DNA of 64,000 bases from Stipa capillata. Its lineage: Eukaryota > Streptophyta > Magnoliopsida > Poales > Poaceae. Both the position numbers and the translations under genes were made by a program. Below, in pieces: positions 44,560 through 56,623 of the stretch. The stretch is from the NCBI GenBank assembly GCA_019208055.1, contig JAGXJF010000093.1:62001-126000 (forward strand), read 5' to 3'. Numbering within the stretch: the stretch's first letter is position 1; each line of letters opens with the position of its first letter. The notes under the pieces are model-generated. The model searched no databases and had not been told where the DNA came from. It worked only from the letters and a program-made list of their open reading frames with translations.

Positions 44560-46917
44560 ACCTTCAGACGGCCGAATACTCCACACTTGATTAGCACCTT
44601 AATCTGCATCAATCAAGGAGCAGAAACATGTAGTTAAAAGTAAGAAGTATGCATATGAAAGTAAACAGAAAAGTCAGAAGCACGAACATACAGAGTTCAC
44701 AGAAGGTTGCGAGTCAGAAGCAAACACTAAGCAAGTCTCTCATCAACACATACTCAACTTACCGGAGTCAATGTGACCACGGCGCCCATTGGTGCTGCGA
44801 ATATCCAACTCCAGGCTCATTCGATGCCGCTGACTGATTCTGCAGAAAAGAGAGAATATAGATCAGTTTGGTATTTCAGAAACAAGAATCAGTGATTAGA
44901 AAGTTATAAAGTGACTCACAGTGCCGGGTGGAGTATTTGGAGCAGGTTGAGGAGGAGGGGCTGACATCGCTGGCGGAGGTTGTCCGATTGCAGCATAGAC
45001 ACCCCTCATCATTTCATACATTTGCGTGCGCTCTGCCGCCATCCTCTGCTCGATGGATGCCTCTAGTTCCTCCCGTCGCCTCGTTTCCTGTTCCAGCTGG
45101 GCCTACAGTATTTCATCCGAATATTACAATGCAATGCAAAAGTATGTAAAAACCATGGATGACGAATGAAATAGAAATAACCTGGAGTTCGTTCATCTGG
45201 AACCGTGTATGCTCTGGGCGAGAGCGTATTGCCGGGCTAGAGGTCGTGCTCTGGGCTCGAAGCTGAGAGAGAGAGGGAGTGCAGGCCGTATCGATTGTGC
45301 CGTCGCCAATCCAGAATCGGCCATGCTTCTTGCCTCCTCCCGCCCTCATAACCACCTCCCCATCAAGGTCATGTGCGCTCGGATTGTACTCTGGGCCGTG
45401 GACCGCCTTTGCCATCGATGTGTATCCATCGAGGCGACTGTGGACGGTCTCGTTGCTGTACGCCGAGGGCGGGTCTTCCGGATTATAATTGACGCCGTGC
45501 ATCGCCTTCGACTTGTGGACCAAAGCGTAAGCCATGAACTGGGAGCAAGGCTGACCATCGTTTGCCGCCGACTGCCAAAGAAAAGCAATATGATTCTTTA
45601 AGGGACCATCCGCGAAGAAATAAACAGAATTGAGCATTAAAATAAAGAAATGCGTTTGCGTACCCATCTAGCCGCGTATCCAGCAAGGTTGAGGTTGCCT
45701 TGATGGTGTGGTGCACCTCTCATCAACAAACGCCGTTCCCGACAAGCGTTGTGATTCTCCTCCCACGCGGGGTCGCACCACTTGTCCACGATCTGCGCCC
45801 AGCACTGCAGATCGAGGGCGCACCACCTCGGAGGCACCTACGGCATCAAGTACATGATATATAAGAAGATAAAATTAAGCGTAAGTAATTTCAGAAATAA
45901 TAAGTATTAATGTACTACATTTACCCGTATGTATTGATCCCGGGTCAGCTTCATGGTCCTAGCGTCTCTTTTAGTGACCCTCTCTCCAAGGTGTTCCGCG
46001 TGGAATTGGATCACGGCCTGGACGCGCGCCTCGTAGTACATGTCCTTGACTAGTTTCTTGGCGGCTTTGTCAGCCACAGCATCGGCCTTAGCCTCGTATC
46101 CCGGCTCGCATCTAAAAAAATCCTGCATATAGACACGATGTATCCAGTCATTATTTCAAGAATGTCCAAGCAGTGCGATGTATTGAGTAATGTAGTGCGA
46201 AAAAGACTTACCCACAACTCGGCCTTCACCCGCTCAGCTCTGTTGGTGAACTCCCTTCCATCCCGATCACGGGCGTCCGGCGCGGCGGAGTAGTGGGCCC
46301 ATGTGTACGCCGGCTCGAGAACTCCGCTAAACTGCACCATGCCAGGGAACTTTTCCTTGATCAAAAGTCCAAGGACGCCGTTCACATGGCGTGCGTGATC
46401 ACTCACACCAACCTTCTTCCAACCCCTGCCCAAGTGATTAAGATAAATTATTAGTTTCTATTGTAATTTTGAACATACCAAAGGAAAAAATAGTGACAAC
46501 ATCTAGAGTTAATTACCTCTCTCCATCGGGTCGAATAAGCGGGCGTCTTTCTGAAGGTACAGGTCGCCTCGGGAGGCTCGAGGGACCTCGCAACCACACA
46601 CGAGAAGTAGAGGAAGAGGTACCCCCTGCCTCCTCCTCCACCCCTGCCTCCTCCTCCTCCACCTCTACCTCCTCCTCCTCCACCTCTACCTCCTCCTCCT
46701 CAGAGGTAGAGTGAGCGGAAGGTATAGAGTCAGACCCAGACGGCGCCGAAGGTACAGGCGACTCTGGCCTCCTCCCGCCTCCACCCTTCCCTCGACCCCT
46801 GCCTCCACCCCTGGGTCTACCCCGAGGTCTCTTCCTGGACCCTTCAGCTGCATCGGACTCTCTCCCCTTCGCCTTCGAGTAAAGCGACGCTAACGTCTTC
46901 CTCATACCGCTCACCAT
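44560..46917 (-). CDS. CACTA-2 TNPA-like protein, multi-exon
   Basis: Exon 1 (46917-46517) starts MVSGMRKTLASLYSKAKGR. It has a basic glycine/arginine segment (GRPRGGGRGRGKGGGGRR) and a Glu/Val tract made by a CTC/CTT triplet repeat. Further exons with GT..AG borders are 46425-46212 (GWKKVGVSDHARHVNGV), 46122-45925 (KAAKKLVKDMYYEARVQAV), 45837-45664 (WCDPAWEENHNACRERR), 45571-45182 (MAYALVHKSKAMHGV), 45102-44920 (RRREELEASIEQRMAAE, coiled coil) and 44839-44763. A last piece starts near 44603. The order matches the plant transposase_24 (Ptta/En/Spm) family. The protein would bind subterminal repeats and bring the ends together. No stop was seen inside the exons listed. The 3' end is uncertain. 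Confidence 0.75.
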
Positions 46918-47033
46918 TGTTCAATCACCTGCATAGATAATACAGCTAAATATCAGCGACAATAAACGAAACATACTTAGAAAATAACATGGTATGACAA
47001 ATAAGAAATCAATTACTACGGATCATACATGTA

Positions 47034-49476
47034 TTAGAAATAATCATCATCATCGGGATTAGCTGGATCATAAGTCTCATCATCACTGTCACGCATGTCG
47101 AAATAATCATCCTGGTGCTCGGAAGGAGGAACGTCGTCATCACCATCAAAGCTTAGGTGTAACCGTTGAAGTAATTCTAAGTCATTCACATTGTGAACCT
47201 CGTCTCCAGCGTCCTCATCTGCACCAATTTCATTGTCTACTTCCATGCCCTGAGCTTCGATTAAGTCTATCTCGAAATTCCCTACGAGCCCATCTTCTTG
47301 AAAGAACTCTCCATCATATGTGTTGGGGTCTATGTTGTAATCTCCATTGTTTGGGACAGGTAGTTTACCGTGTGGTGGTACCTTGTACACAACATCCCAA
47401 CCCTTAAGACGGTCGACGGTTTGGCATGGGTAAGAGAGGTAATAAACTTGCGTGGCCTGTTGAGCCACAATATAGACATCGTCTCCGGGTAAGACGGACG
47501 ATTGTCGAATTTCGACTAGCCCAAGATTAGGGGTCCGTCTCACTACTTCAGGATCAAACCAATGGCATTTGAATATAACAGGATTAAGAGGTTTGCAACC
47601 ATCAAAATTGAGTTCGTAAATTTCTTCAATTCTTCCGTAGTACTCAACCCCATCTAAGCCTGGCGTAAAAACTCCGGTATTTGTTGTTCTTCGATTGGGC
47701 CGACTCTGCTCGTGGCTTGTTGTATGAAAGCGATATCCATTCACGTCATAAGCCGTAAATGACCTGACCCTATAGGCACAGCCATCAGCAACTTGTCTCA
47801 ATTCAGAACTCATAGACTGATCGGCTTTTTCCTACAAGTCCGGATTGTGGTAGTTTGTTAGGTTAGTTGCATAGAGCAACTTATAATGTCAAACTAAGTA
47901 CGAGCATGTACTGGACACTACCTTCTGTTTGAACCAAGAAATGAAATCGGGCAAGCCATTACCCACACCTTCTCTAAGAAGGGTCGCAGCTTCGTGGAGG
48001 GTAGGTTCCCTTGATTCACGCCAGAATTGCTCGTGAAAACTCCCTGTAGCAATGAGAAACAGGGGAGTTGGACACAAAATTGTGACATGTATTAGAAATA
48101 AAATTTTGAGAACTTACAGCATGTACGGCTCCACTTCGGTTAGGTTGGTCAAGACATATAGCATAATAGTGCGCCACTCTTAATGTTTCAAGGTCTTGTT
48201 AGTCGCACCACCTGCACTTCCTAGTTGCCCTCTAAAGATGCTAAGGTTTGATTCATCTTCAGGGTTGCCAGCATTGTAACGAGTGGGTGGATTATGCACG
48301 CTGGGAAGATTGTCAGCATAGTATTTTGTTGTGAAGTTTGACACCTCTTCCAGGATGTATGCCTCTGCTATGGATGCTTCAATTTTACATTTATCTTTAC
48401 ATTTACTTCGAAGAACCTTTTGAAATCTCTCAATTGAGTAGCACCAACGGCCCTGCACAGGCCCCCCATTCGTGCCTCATACGGGAGGTGCAAAATCAAA
48501 TGCTGCATCGGATTAAAGAAGCCGGGTGGAAAGATCTTCTCCAACTTACAGAGCAACACAGGCGCCATTCTTTCCATGTCTGCAACCACGGTATGAGATA
48601 ACTCTTTAGCACAAAGCTGGCGGAAGAAATTGCTCAACTCCGCCAGCACTATCCAAACATGCTCAGGGACATAGCCTCGAATCATCACCGGCAGTAGCCG
48701 CTCAAGCCATATGTGGTAGTCATGACTCTTGAGCCCGTTGATTCGCAAAGTAGCTAAGTTCACTTCCCTCTTCAGATTCGCTGCATACCCATCAGGGAAC
48801 ATTAAGGTTTGGAACCATTGTAGTACTTCCCTCCTTTGGGCCCTCGTCAGAACGAAATCGGCCTTAGGCTTTCTCCATGACTTCCTGCCTCCGGGAGGCG
48901 CCATGTCTAGCTTTGGTCTATTGCATAATCTCGCTTGATCCACTCTAGCCTTAACGTTATCCTTTGTCTTCTCAGGAATGTCCATGATTGTACCAAAAAT
49001 TGCCTCGGCGACATTCTTTTCAGTGTGCATTACATCAATGTTATGTGGACGAAGAAGGTCATCAAAATAGGGGAGGTTCCACAAGCACGACTTGTGAGTC
49101 CAGGCATGTTGCTCACCATATCCCAGAAAACCATCTCCTTGGGCATTGACCTCGAGGGTGTCTAACTGAGCACGAACTGCGGCACCAATCATCATATGGG
49201 GTGCAGGGCCTTCGACAACTACATCTTTCGTAAAGTTCTGCATGTCTCGTCTGAATGGATGGTCAAGAGGGAGGAATTGTCGATATTTGTCGAAGGAAGA
49301 ATACTTGCCACCCTTCGTCAACCAAATGAACATCAGAGCCGCCCTGCATACTGGGCATGGGAATTTACCATGCACACACCAGTCACAGAATATCCCATAC
49401 GCCGGTAGGTCATGTAGAGAGTACTGGTACCAAACATGCATTTTGAAGTTTGTCTTCGTAGCTCGGTCGTATGTCC
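47034..49476 (-). pseudogene. CACTA-2 TNPD transposase, C-terminal half (after the Copia insertion)
   Basis: It continues from the break at TYDRATKTNFKMHVWYQY through CDWCVHGKFPCPVC, LPYFDDLLRPHNIDVMHTEKN (catalytic-region Asp in DVMH) and LKSHDYHIWLERLLPVMIRG to the DUF4218-like end. At a run of six C (48462-48467) the frame shifts, and the true continuation is SIERFQKVLRSKCKDKCK. A TAA at 48180 follows TLKH. Exons at about 48064-47935 (FHEQFWRESREPTLHEA) and about 47834-47034 complete it. The last is a DUF4216 domain (YDVNGYRFHT, CHWFDPE, YIVAQQATQVYYL) with an acidic tail (DDDDYF). Confidence 0.85.
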
Positions 49477-51173
49477 TGTTGGAAATATGCCCTAGAGGCA
49501 ATAATAAAGTTGTTATTATTCTATTTTCATGTTCATGATTAAGTTTATGTTCTATGCTAGAATTGCATTGGTTCTTGAATATGAGATTCAGAGGAAAACC
49601 TAATTGCATGTGTGGAATAATAAACACCATTCAGATCCCTAGTCAGGCCTCTGGACTAGCTCATGTATTGTTGATGATCTTGTTTTCCTGATCATGGGCA
49701 TTGTTAATGTAACAAGGATGCCGGCAATAATGGGAACACATTGTTAGGGTAACAATGGTGTTGGATAGACCCCCTTATGAGATACTGCGAGATCACTTCG
49801 TCAATATGTTGTCAGTATCTTCTCATGATGTGTTAACGTTTACTTGCGTCCTTAGACCATGAGAATATCATAGACCCGGACACCGGATGGTTGCTTTGGG
49901 GTCATCAAACGTTACTCCGTAACTGGGTAATTATAAAGGTGACTTCCAGGCACACCAGAAAGTATATCGTGGTTCTAGATATGTCAAGACTGGGATTTGC
50001 CCATCCGGCGATGGAAAGATACACTCTGGGCCCACTCGGTATTACGGTGTCCAGCATCGCCTGGCCAGGTATTGTGACTAAAAGGTTAGTCACGGGGATA
50101 CCAGAATACGGAAACGAGAAAAGAGCACAAACCGGTAACGAGGATAACTAGGTATGGTGATCAAGGAGTTGATCACAGGGATACCGTCAAAGTCTCGCCT
50201 CGGGTTGTGTAACGTATCGTGAGGCAAAAGGAATTGTATGCGACAATACAAGGTTCGCTCGATAAAGATCTTCGATGATATGTGGGAGTCGTTATGGGTG
50301 TCCAGATCCCGCTGACGATTATTGACCGGAAGGTGTCCCGGACATGTCCACATATACTCAAACCTATAGGGTCACACGCTTAACGTTTTAGCGACATTTA
50401 GGAATGCTACGATTTATGGAGAACGAGAGAGAAGGGTTCCGAAAGTGTTTCGGATGATCTCGAAAGTGTTCCGGGAGGTCCTGGATGGTTCCGGTGATGT
50501 CCGGAAGTGTTCCGAAAAGTATTGGAAGGTTCTAGAAGGTTCTAGAAGGTTCTAGAAATTCTAGAAGGTTCTGGAAGGTTCTAGAAATTCTAGAAGGTTC
50601 TAGAAGTTCTAGAAGGTTCTAGTGGAGTTGGACTCCAACTCCAACAGGGTGTCCCTGCTGGAGTAGGACTCCACCTGCCTAGGGAGAGCTGCCCCAACCC
50701 CTATAAATAGAGGGGCAGGGCACCTCAAAGAGCATCCAGGCAGCCCCAGAAGCAGCCCTAAACCCTAGGCTGGCCATCTTTAGATTGGCCACAGCCTTCT
50801 TTTTCTCTCTCTTCTAGATTGGATCTAGTACAGCTGCCGGCGCGCTGCTGCTTCTCCTTCTCGTAGATCCCCGCTGTTCTTGTGTGCTGGTCTACACATT
50901 ACTGCGGTGTCGCTGATCCGGTACGCGTGGATACCTCGGAGACGTCGTATACTTCGGCGTTCGATCGGGCGAACTATTCATGAGGAGATCGCTCTCGCGG
51001 CTGGGAGGTATAACCTAGCTGCGGGAGTCTGCGGACTTCATCGACATCGGTCAACTTCTCTGCTGCATTGACGTGATCGTCGAAGGTATGATCTCGTTGC
51101 CTGCACCTCGATAGTGATCTTGGGGTGGATTGTGCGCGGTAAATTTTTGTTTTGCGTAGCATGTTCCCCAACA
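49477..51173 (+). repeat. Copia 5' LTR
   Basis: The 1697-bp LTR has a TATA box (CTATAAATAGAGG, TATAAATA at 50702-50709) and, upstream, an approximately 10-bp tandem repeat of GGTTCTAGAA units (50525-50625). The 86-codon ORF at 49891-50151 is repeated in the 3' LTR and is not taken as a gene. Confidence 0.93.
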
Positions 51174-51174
51174 G

Positions 51175-51186
51175 TGGTATCAGAGC
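51175..51186 (+). other. Copia primer binding site
   Basis: TGGTATCAGAGC lies one base after the 5' LTR, complementary to the 3' end of plant initiator methionine tRNA, as in most grass Copia elements. Confidence 0.92.
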
Positions 51187-52488
51187 GGTACTATGCGTAG
51201 TTGTAGGTACGACTAGAGCATATGTGATATGCGGCATTGCACATATGATGTGCGGGGTGTTAGATGAGATGTACCACCGGATTTTCTTGTTGTTTCCCTC
51301 TCATTGCAAAATTTTGATCTCGGCGGCATCGTGAAATTTTCAGAGGTCCGGCGAACCTTACGATCTTCGGAACGAGACATGCTAAGGATGACTTTGGTTT
51401 CACTTTAGTTGAGAAAGATAAATTTGCAATGAGCGGGCTTGTAGATGTGATCTACACGGGGGTCATGCGTATGACGAAGTTTAGTATGGGGTTCGAGATT
51501 TCCGAGTCTCCAATTCCAGACACCCCGACAGTTAAATAACTGCAAGAGCAATCATGCTTATGGTAACGTAGGTAGCAAACGGTTTGCAACGTAGCCATAA
51601 AGCCACGTATTGTAGCATAAACGTTAGAGACGTTTAACTTGTTTTTGCAGGGTATGCATGTGATGTGGTATAGCCTATGTGATGCAATGTGATTGTATGA
51701 GATGCAAAGTGTTTGTAATTTTAATTTTGTCATGACCTGCGTGTCATGAGTACGGCAATCGGTAGGAGCCAATACGATTGTCATTATTTATTGTATTGAC
51801 CTACGCGTCAACTAGAAAGCCATGTGATAGCAAATAGTTGTAATTGCAAGGACATGGTGGTGACAATCTTACATCGATGGACCTCGACGCTACATCGTAC
51901 GCGAAGAAGGAGTTCTCCGCCAAAAGATGTTGAAGAAGTCTTCTTCAACAAAAGGGGCTATACCATATCACAATAATTTAATTGCATGTGATGTTAATCC
52001 CTTTTATGCACCTTGTTTGATGTGTGGTAGACGTTGTTAAATAGGGTGATCCCTCACACAAATATCAAAGTAGTTAGTGTTCTTCCAAGTATAGCACCGT
52101 CTGGAGTATTTGCCATTCTGAGGTGCGCCATGTCACATGGGTACGATAGGTTTGACATATATGAGGCGGGCGCGAACCGTTCGCGCAGCAGAGCACTCGG
52201 TTGTCTTGACGAGCTTTGCAAGATCGTCTTGGGCTCGGAACACACCCATCGAAAGATGAACAAGAGTCATATGGGATATGATTGGCATGTTGACCTACCG
52301 GTCTCGTTATTCCGTCATCAGTGATGTCACATCAATGGTGGAGTAAGTGAGTCGTGGATCTTGAATCACTAATAATCAATTATGAGGGATATTGGTTTTA
52401 GTGGGAGCTTACTCTAATTAAGTGTTAATTTGAGTTGCTTTAATCATGAACAATGTCTAAAGTGTATTTGTTTTTAAGTTGTAGATCT
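51187..52488 (+). other. Copia 5' leader
   Basis: About 1.3 kb of untranslated leader precedes gag, which is normal for BARE-like elements. ORFs such as 52034-52324 are short and have no domain. Confidence 0.6.
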
Positions 52489-53187
52489 ATGGCACCCGTA
52501 ACCATCTTTCCACTATGCGCGTTGCTTGAGAAAGAAAAACTGAATTCATCTGGGAACAACTTTACGGACTGGTACCGTAATGTGAGGATTGTCCTCAAGA
52601 GTGCCAAGAAGGACTATGTCCTATCGCAAACTCTCGGTGAACTCCCCGCTAACGCTACGGATGATGAGACTCGTATCTATCAATCTACGAGCGATGATTC
52701 CATTGCAGTACAGTGTATCATGCTTGCCTCCATGGAACCTGATCTTCAAAAGCGTTTTGAGAATTGGGCTGCTTATGAGTTAATCCAGGAGCTGAAAGCT
52801 TTGTTTCAGAAGCAAGCAAAGACTGAAAGATATGAGATATCCAAAACCTTGTTTGAATGCAAGATGGCTGAGGGCAGCTCAGTGAGTCAGCACGTACTCA
52901 GATTGTTTGGGTACGCGCAAAGGTTGGATGCGCTAGGTTTTCCAATCTCCCAGGAGTTGGGCACTGATCTTGTTCTTGCTTTCCTCCCTCCGAGCTATAG
53001 TAGCTTCATCATGAACTATAACATGAATGAGATGGAAAAGAGTATGGGTGAATTGTTCACTATGCTTAAAACTGCTGGGAGTGGAATCCAGAAGGACGCC
53101 AATCATGTGATGATGGTGAATAAAATAACCAACTTCAAGAAGAAGGGCAAGTCTAAGAAAAGGGCAAATCCAAGGGTGCTAGTATGA
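52489..53187 (+). pseudogene. gag: Copia gag
   Basis: It starts MAPVTIFPLCALLEKEKLNS at 52489, the usual gag start of BARE-like elements. The Copia gag (UBN2-type) domain shows NNFTDWYRNVRIVLKSAKK, SMEPDLQKRFENWAAYELI, KTLFECKMAEGSSVSQHV and LGFPISQELGTDLVLAFLPP. It ends at 53187 (RANPRVLV) because the frame differs from the following pol ORF. The switch lies in the A run at 53156-53161, where BARE-like elements normally read straight through. The protein would form the particle shell. Confidence 0.87.
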
Positions 53188-55085
53188 CTGACACGCCTAA
53201 GAAGTCCAAGACTAGCGCCACTTCTGATGTTGAGTGCTTCTTCTGTAAAGAGAAGGGACACTGGAAGAGGAACTGCAAGAAATATCTGGCAGAAAAGAAG
53301 AAGTCTGGAAAGTCCAGCTCAGGTATGAGTGTCATACATGTTATTGATGTATTCCTTGCTGGTCCGCAATGTAATTCTTGGGTATTGGATACCAGATCGG
53401 TTGCTCATATTTGCAACTCGATGCAGGAACTACAGAGGCCTAAGCGACTGGCAAAGGATGAGGTGACGATGCGCGTCGGGAACGGAGTAAAAGTTGATGT
53501 GCTCGCTGTCGGTGTCCTACCTCTACATTTATCTTCAGGATTTATATTAGAGCTTAGTAATTGTTACTATGTTTCGGCCTTGAGCAAAAACATTATTTCT
53601 GGATCATGTTTGTTGCAAGACGGTTATTCGTTTAAGTTTGAGAACAATGGTTGTTCGATTTATATGGATAATATGTTTTATGGCCATGCTCCCGTTGTGA
53701 ATGGGTTATTTATTATGAATCTTAATGGTAATACGCACATCCATAACACTGACGCTAAACGTCGCAAAATAAATGATTTGAATTCCACTTATTTGTGGCA
53801 CTGCTGTTTGGGTCATATTGGAAAGAAGCGCATGAAGAAACTCCATTGTGATGGACTTTTGGAGTCATTTGATTATGAATCATTTGACACTTGCGAGCCT
53901 TGTCTAATGAGTAAAATGACTAAAACGCCGTTCACAGGCCACGTAGAACGGGCGACTGACTTATTGGAGATCATACATACGGATGTATGTGGTCCAATGA
54001 GTATAGCTGCACGCGGTGGATTCCTCTACTTCATTACCTTCACGGATGATTTGAGTATGATACAGCCCGAGGGTTTTGTCAATCCAAAGGATGCTGGAAA
54101 GGTATGCAAACTTCAGAAATCCATCTATGGACTGAAGCAAGCATCACGGAGTTGGAATCTTCGCTTTGATGAAGTGGTCAAAGGGTTTGGTTTCATCAGG
54201 AACTGCGAAGAGGCTTGTGTTTACAAGAAAGTAAGTGGGAGCACAATAGCATTTCTAATACTCTATGTGGATGACATATTGTTGATTGAGAATGATGTAT
54301 CTTTTCTTGACAATATTAAGACTTCGTTGAAAAATAGTTTTTCAATGAAAGACTTAGGCGAGGCAGCATACATATTAGGTATAAAGATCTATAGAGATAG
54401 ATCAAAGCGCCTAATAGGGCTAAGCCAGAGTACATATATAGATAAAGTACTGAAAAGGTTCAGTATGGAAAACACCAAGAAGGGGTTCTTGCCGATGTCG
54501 CATGGGAAAAGTTTGAGCAAGAATCAGTGTCCTTCGACAACTGATGAGCGAGAACGCATGAGTAAGATTCCATACGCATTCGCGATTGGGTCAATCATGT
54601 ACGCCATGATATGTACACGACCAGATGTGTCCTATGCTCTAAGTGTTACGAGCAGATACCAGAGTGATCCAGGTCATGATCATTGGACAGCAGTGAAGAA
54701 TATCCTAAAGTACCTGAAGAGGACTAAGGATATGTTTCTCGTATACGGTGGTGACGAAGAGCTCGTTGTAAAGGGTTACACCGACGCCAGCTTTGTCACA
54801 AATCCGGACGATTTTCGATCTCAATCAAGCTTAGTGTATACACTGAACGGTGGCGTAGTGAGCTGGAAGAGTTCCAAGCAGGACACTGTGGCGGATTCTA
54901 CAACGGAGGCTGAGTATATCGCCGCTTCAGAAGCGGCAAAGGAGGGCGTTTGGATTAAGAAGTTCATCACCGAGCTTGGTGTGATTCCGAGCGCGCTGGA
55001 TCCTATGGAGCTCTATTGTGACAATAGTGGCGCCATAGCTCAGGCCAAGGAGCCAAGGTCCCACCAGAAGTCCAAACATATATAA
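53184..55085 (+). pseudogene. pol: Copia pol with fused integrase and RT remnants
   Basis: The 633-codon ORF begins with the end of gag, a zinc knuckle CFFCKEKGHWKRNC (residues 18-31, CX2CX4HX4C). The protease site reads WVLDTRSVAHIC (Arg71 where Gly is expected). The integrase zinc finger (HCCLGHIGKKRM, CEPCLMSKM) and the start of its core (IIHTDVCGPM) follow. At about 54056/54057 the reading jumps in frame from ITFTDDLS to MIQPEGFVNPKD of RT, so the rest of integrase and RT motif A are missing. RT keeps SIYGLKQASRSWN and LYVDDILLIEND. RNase H (GYTDASF, TEAEYIAAS, YCDNSGAIA) is cut by TAA at 55083-55085; its tail (DLNVSDPLTKPLPQ) continues in frame to about 55250. Confidence 0.9.
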
Positions 55086-55268
55086 CGCCGATTCCACATC
55101 ATTCGTGAATTGGTGGAGCGTGGAGACGTAAAGATATGCAAAATACACACGGATCTGAATGTGTCAGATCCGCTGACGAAGCCTCTACCACAAGCAAAGC
55201 ATGAGCAACACCGGAATGCCATAGGTGTTAGGAGCTTAAGCATTGGCTAGATTATTGACTCTAGTACA

Positions 55269-55278
55269 AGTGGGAGAC
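55269..55278 (+). other. Copia polypurine tract
   Basis: AGTGGGAGAC lies immediately before the 3' LTR, the standard plus-strand primer of grass Copia elements. Confidence 0.8.
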
Positions 55279-56623
55279 TGTTGGAAATATGCCCTAGAGG
55301 CTATTTTCATGTTCATGATTAAGTTTATGTTCTATGCTAGAATTGCATTGGTTCTTGAATATGAGATTCAGAGGAAAACCTAATTGCATGTGTGGAATAA
55401 TAAACACCATTCAGATCCCTAGTCAGGCCTCTGGACTAGCTCATGTATTGTTGATGATCTTGTTTTCCTGATCATGGGCATTGTTAATGTAACAAGGATG
55501 CCGGCAATAATAGGAACACATTGTTAGGGTAACAATGGTGTTGGATAGACCCCCTTATGAGATACTGCGAGATCACTTCGTCAATATGTTGTCAGTATCT
55601 TCTCATGATGTGTTAACGTTTACTTGCGTCCTTAGACCATGAGAATATCATAGACCCGGACACCGGATGGTTGCTTTGGGGTCATCAAACGTTACTCCGT
55701 AACTGGGTAATTATAAAGGTGACTTCCAGGCACACCAGAAAGTATATCGTGGTTCTAGATATGTCAAGACTGGGATTTGCCCATCCGGCGATGGAAAGAT
55801 ACACTCTGGGCCCACTCGGTATTACGGTGTCCAGCATCGCCTGGCCAGGTATTGTGACTAAAAGGTTAGTCACGGGGATACCGGAATACGGAAACGAGAA
55901 AAGAGTACAAACCGGTAACGAGGATAACTAGGTATGGTGATCAAGGAGTTGATCACAGGGATACCGTCAAAGTCTCGCCTCGGGTTGTGTAACGTATCGT
56001 GAGGCAAAAGGAATTGTATGCGACAATACAAGGTTCGCTCGATAAATATCTTCGATGATATGTGGGAGTCGTTATGGGTGTCCAGATCCCGCTGACGATT
56101 ATTGACCGGAAGGTGTCCCGGACATGTCCACATATACTCGAACCTATAGGGTCACACGCTTAACGTTTTAGCGACATTTAGGAATGCTACGATTTATGGA
56201 GAACGAGAGAGAAGGGTTCCGAAAGTGTTTCGGATGATCTCGAAAGTGTTCCGGGAGGTCCCGGATGGTTCCGGTGATGTCCGGAAGTGTTCCAGAAAGT
56301 ATTGGAAGGTTCTAGAAGGTTTTAGAAGGTTCTGGAAGGTTCTAGAAGGTTTTAGAAGGTTCTGGAAGGTTCTAGAAATTCTAGAAGGTTCTAGAAGGTT
56401 CTAGTGGCGTTCGATCGGGCGAACTATTCGCGAGGAGATCGCTCTCGCGGCTGGGAGGTATAACCTAGCTGCGGGAGTCTGCAGATTTCATCGACATCGG
56501 TCAACTTCTCCGCTGCATTGACGTGATCGTCGAAGGTATGATCTCGTTGTCTGCACCTCGATAGTGATCTTGGGGTGGATTGTGCGCGGTAAATTTTTGT
56601 TTTGCGTAGCACGTTCCCCAACA
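55279..56623 (+). repeat. Copia 3' LTR with promoter deletion
   Basis: It matches the 5' LTR but lacks 23 bases after CCCTAGAGGC and the segment equivalent to about 50637-50960 (the junction falls in CTAGTGG|CGTTCGATCG). The lost part includes the TATA box and the transcript start region. The GGTTCTAGAA array (56305-56405) differs in copy number. Confidence 0.92.

Larger units (their letters stand above)
49477..56623 (+). mobile_element. Ty1/Copia LTR retrotransposon, BARE/Angela-like, internally deleted
   Basis: The LTRs begin TGTTGGAAATATGCCCTAGA, the form known from BARE1, Angela and RIRE1 of grasses, and end TTCCCCAACA. The PBS TGGTATCAGAGC (initiator Met tRNA) and PPT AGTGGGAGA are canonical. 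Gag is present. Pol has lost most of integrase and the front of RT in one deletion. The right LTR (1345 bp) is shorter than the left (1697 bp) because of a 23-bp and an approximately 325-bp deletion. Outside these deletions the LTRs are very similar, so insertion is fairly recent. Confidence 0.93.

Noticed and set aside
49891..50151. 86-codon ORF present in both Copia LTRs (also 55671-55931)
   Set aside because: Its presence in both LTRs follows from LTR duplication. No domain, and it sits upstream of the TATA box.
51175..51186. tRNA-like match TGGTATCAGAGC
   Set aside because: It is the primer binding site of the Copia element, complementary to a tRNA end, and not a tRNA gene. No tRNA or rRNA gene was recognised in the window.
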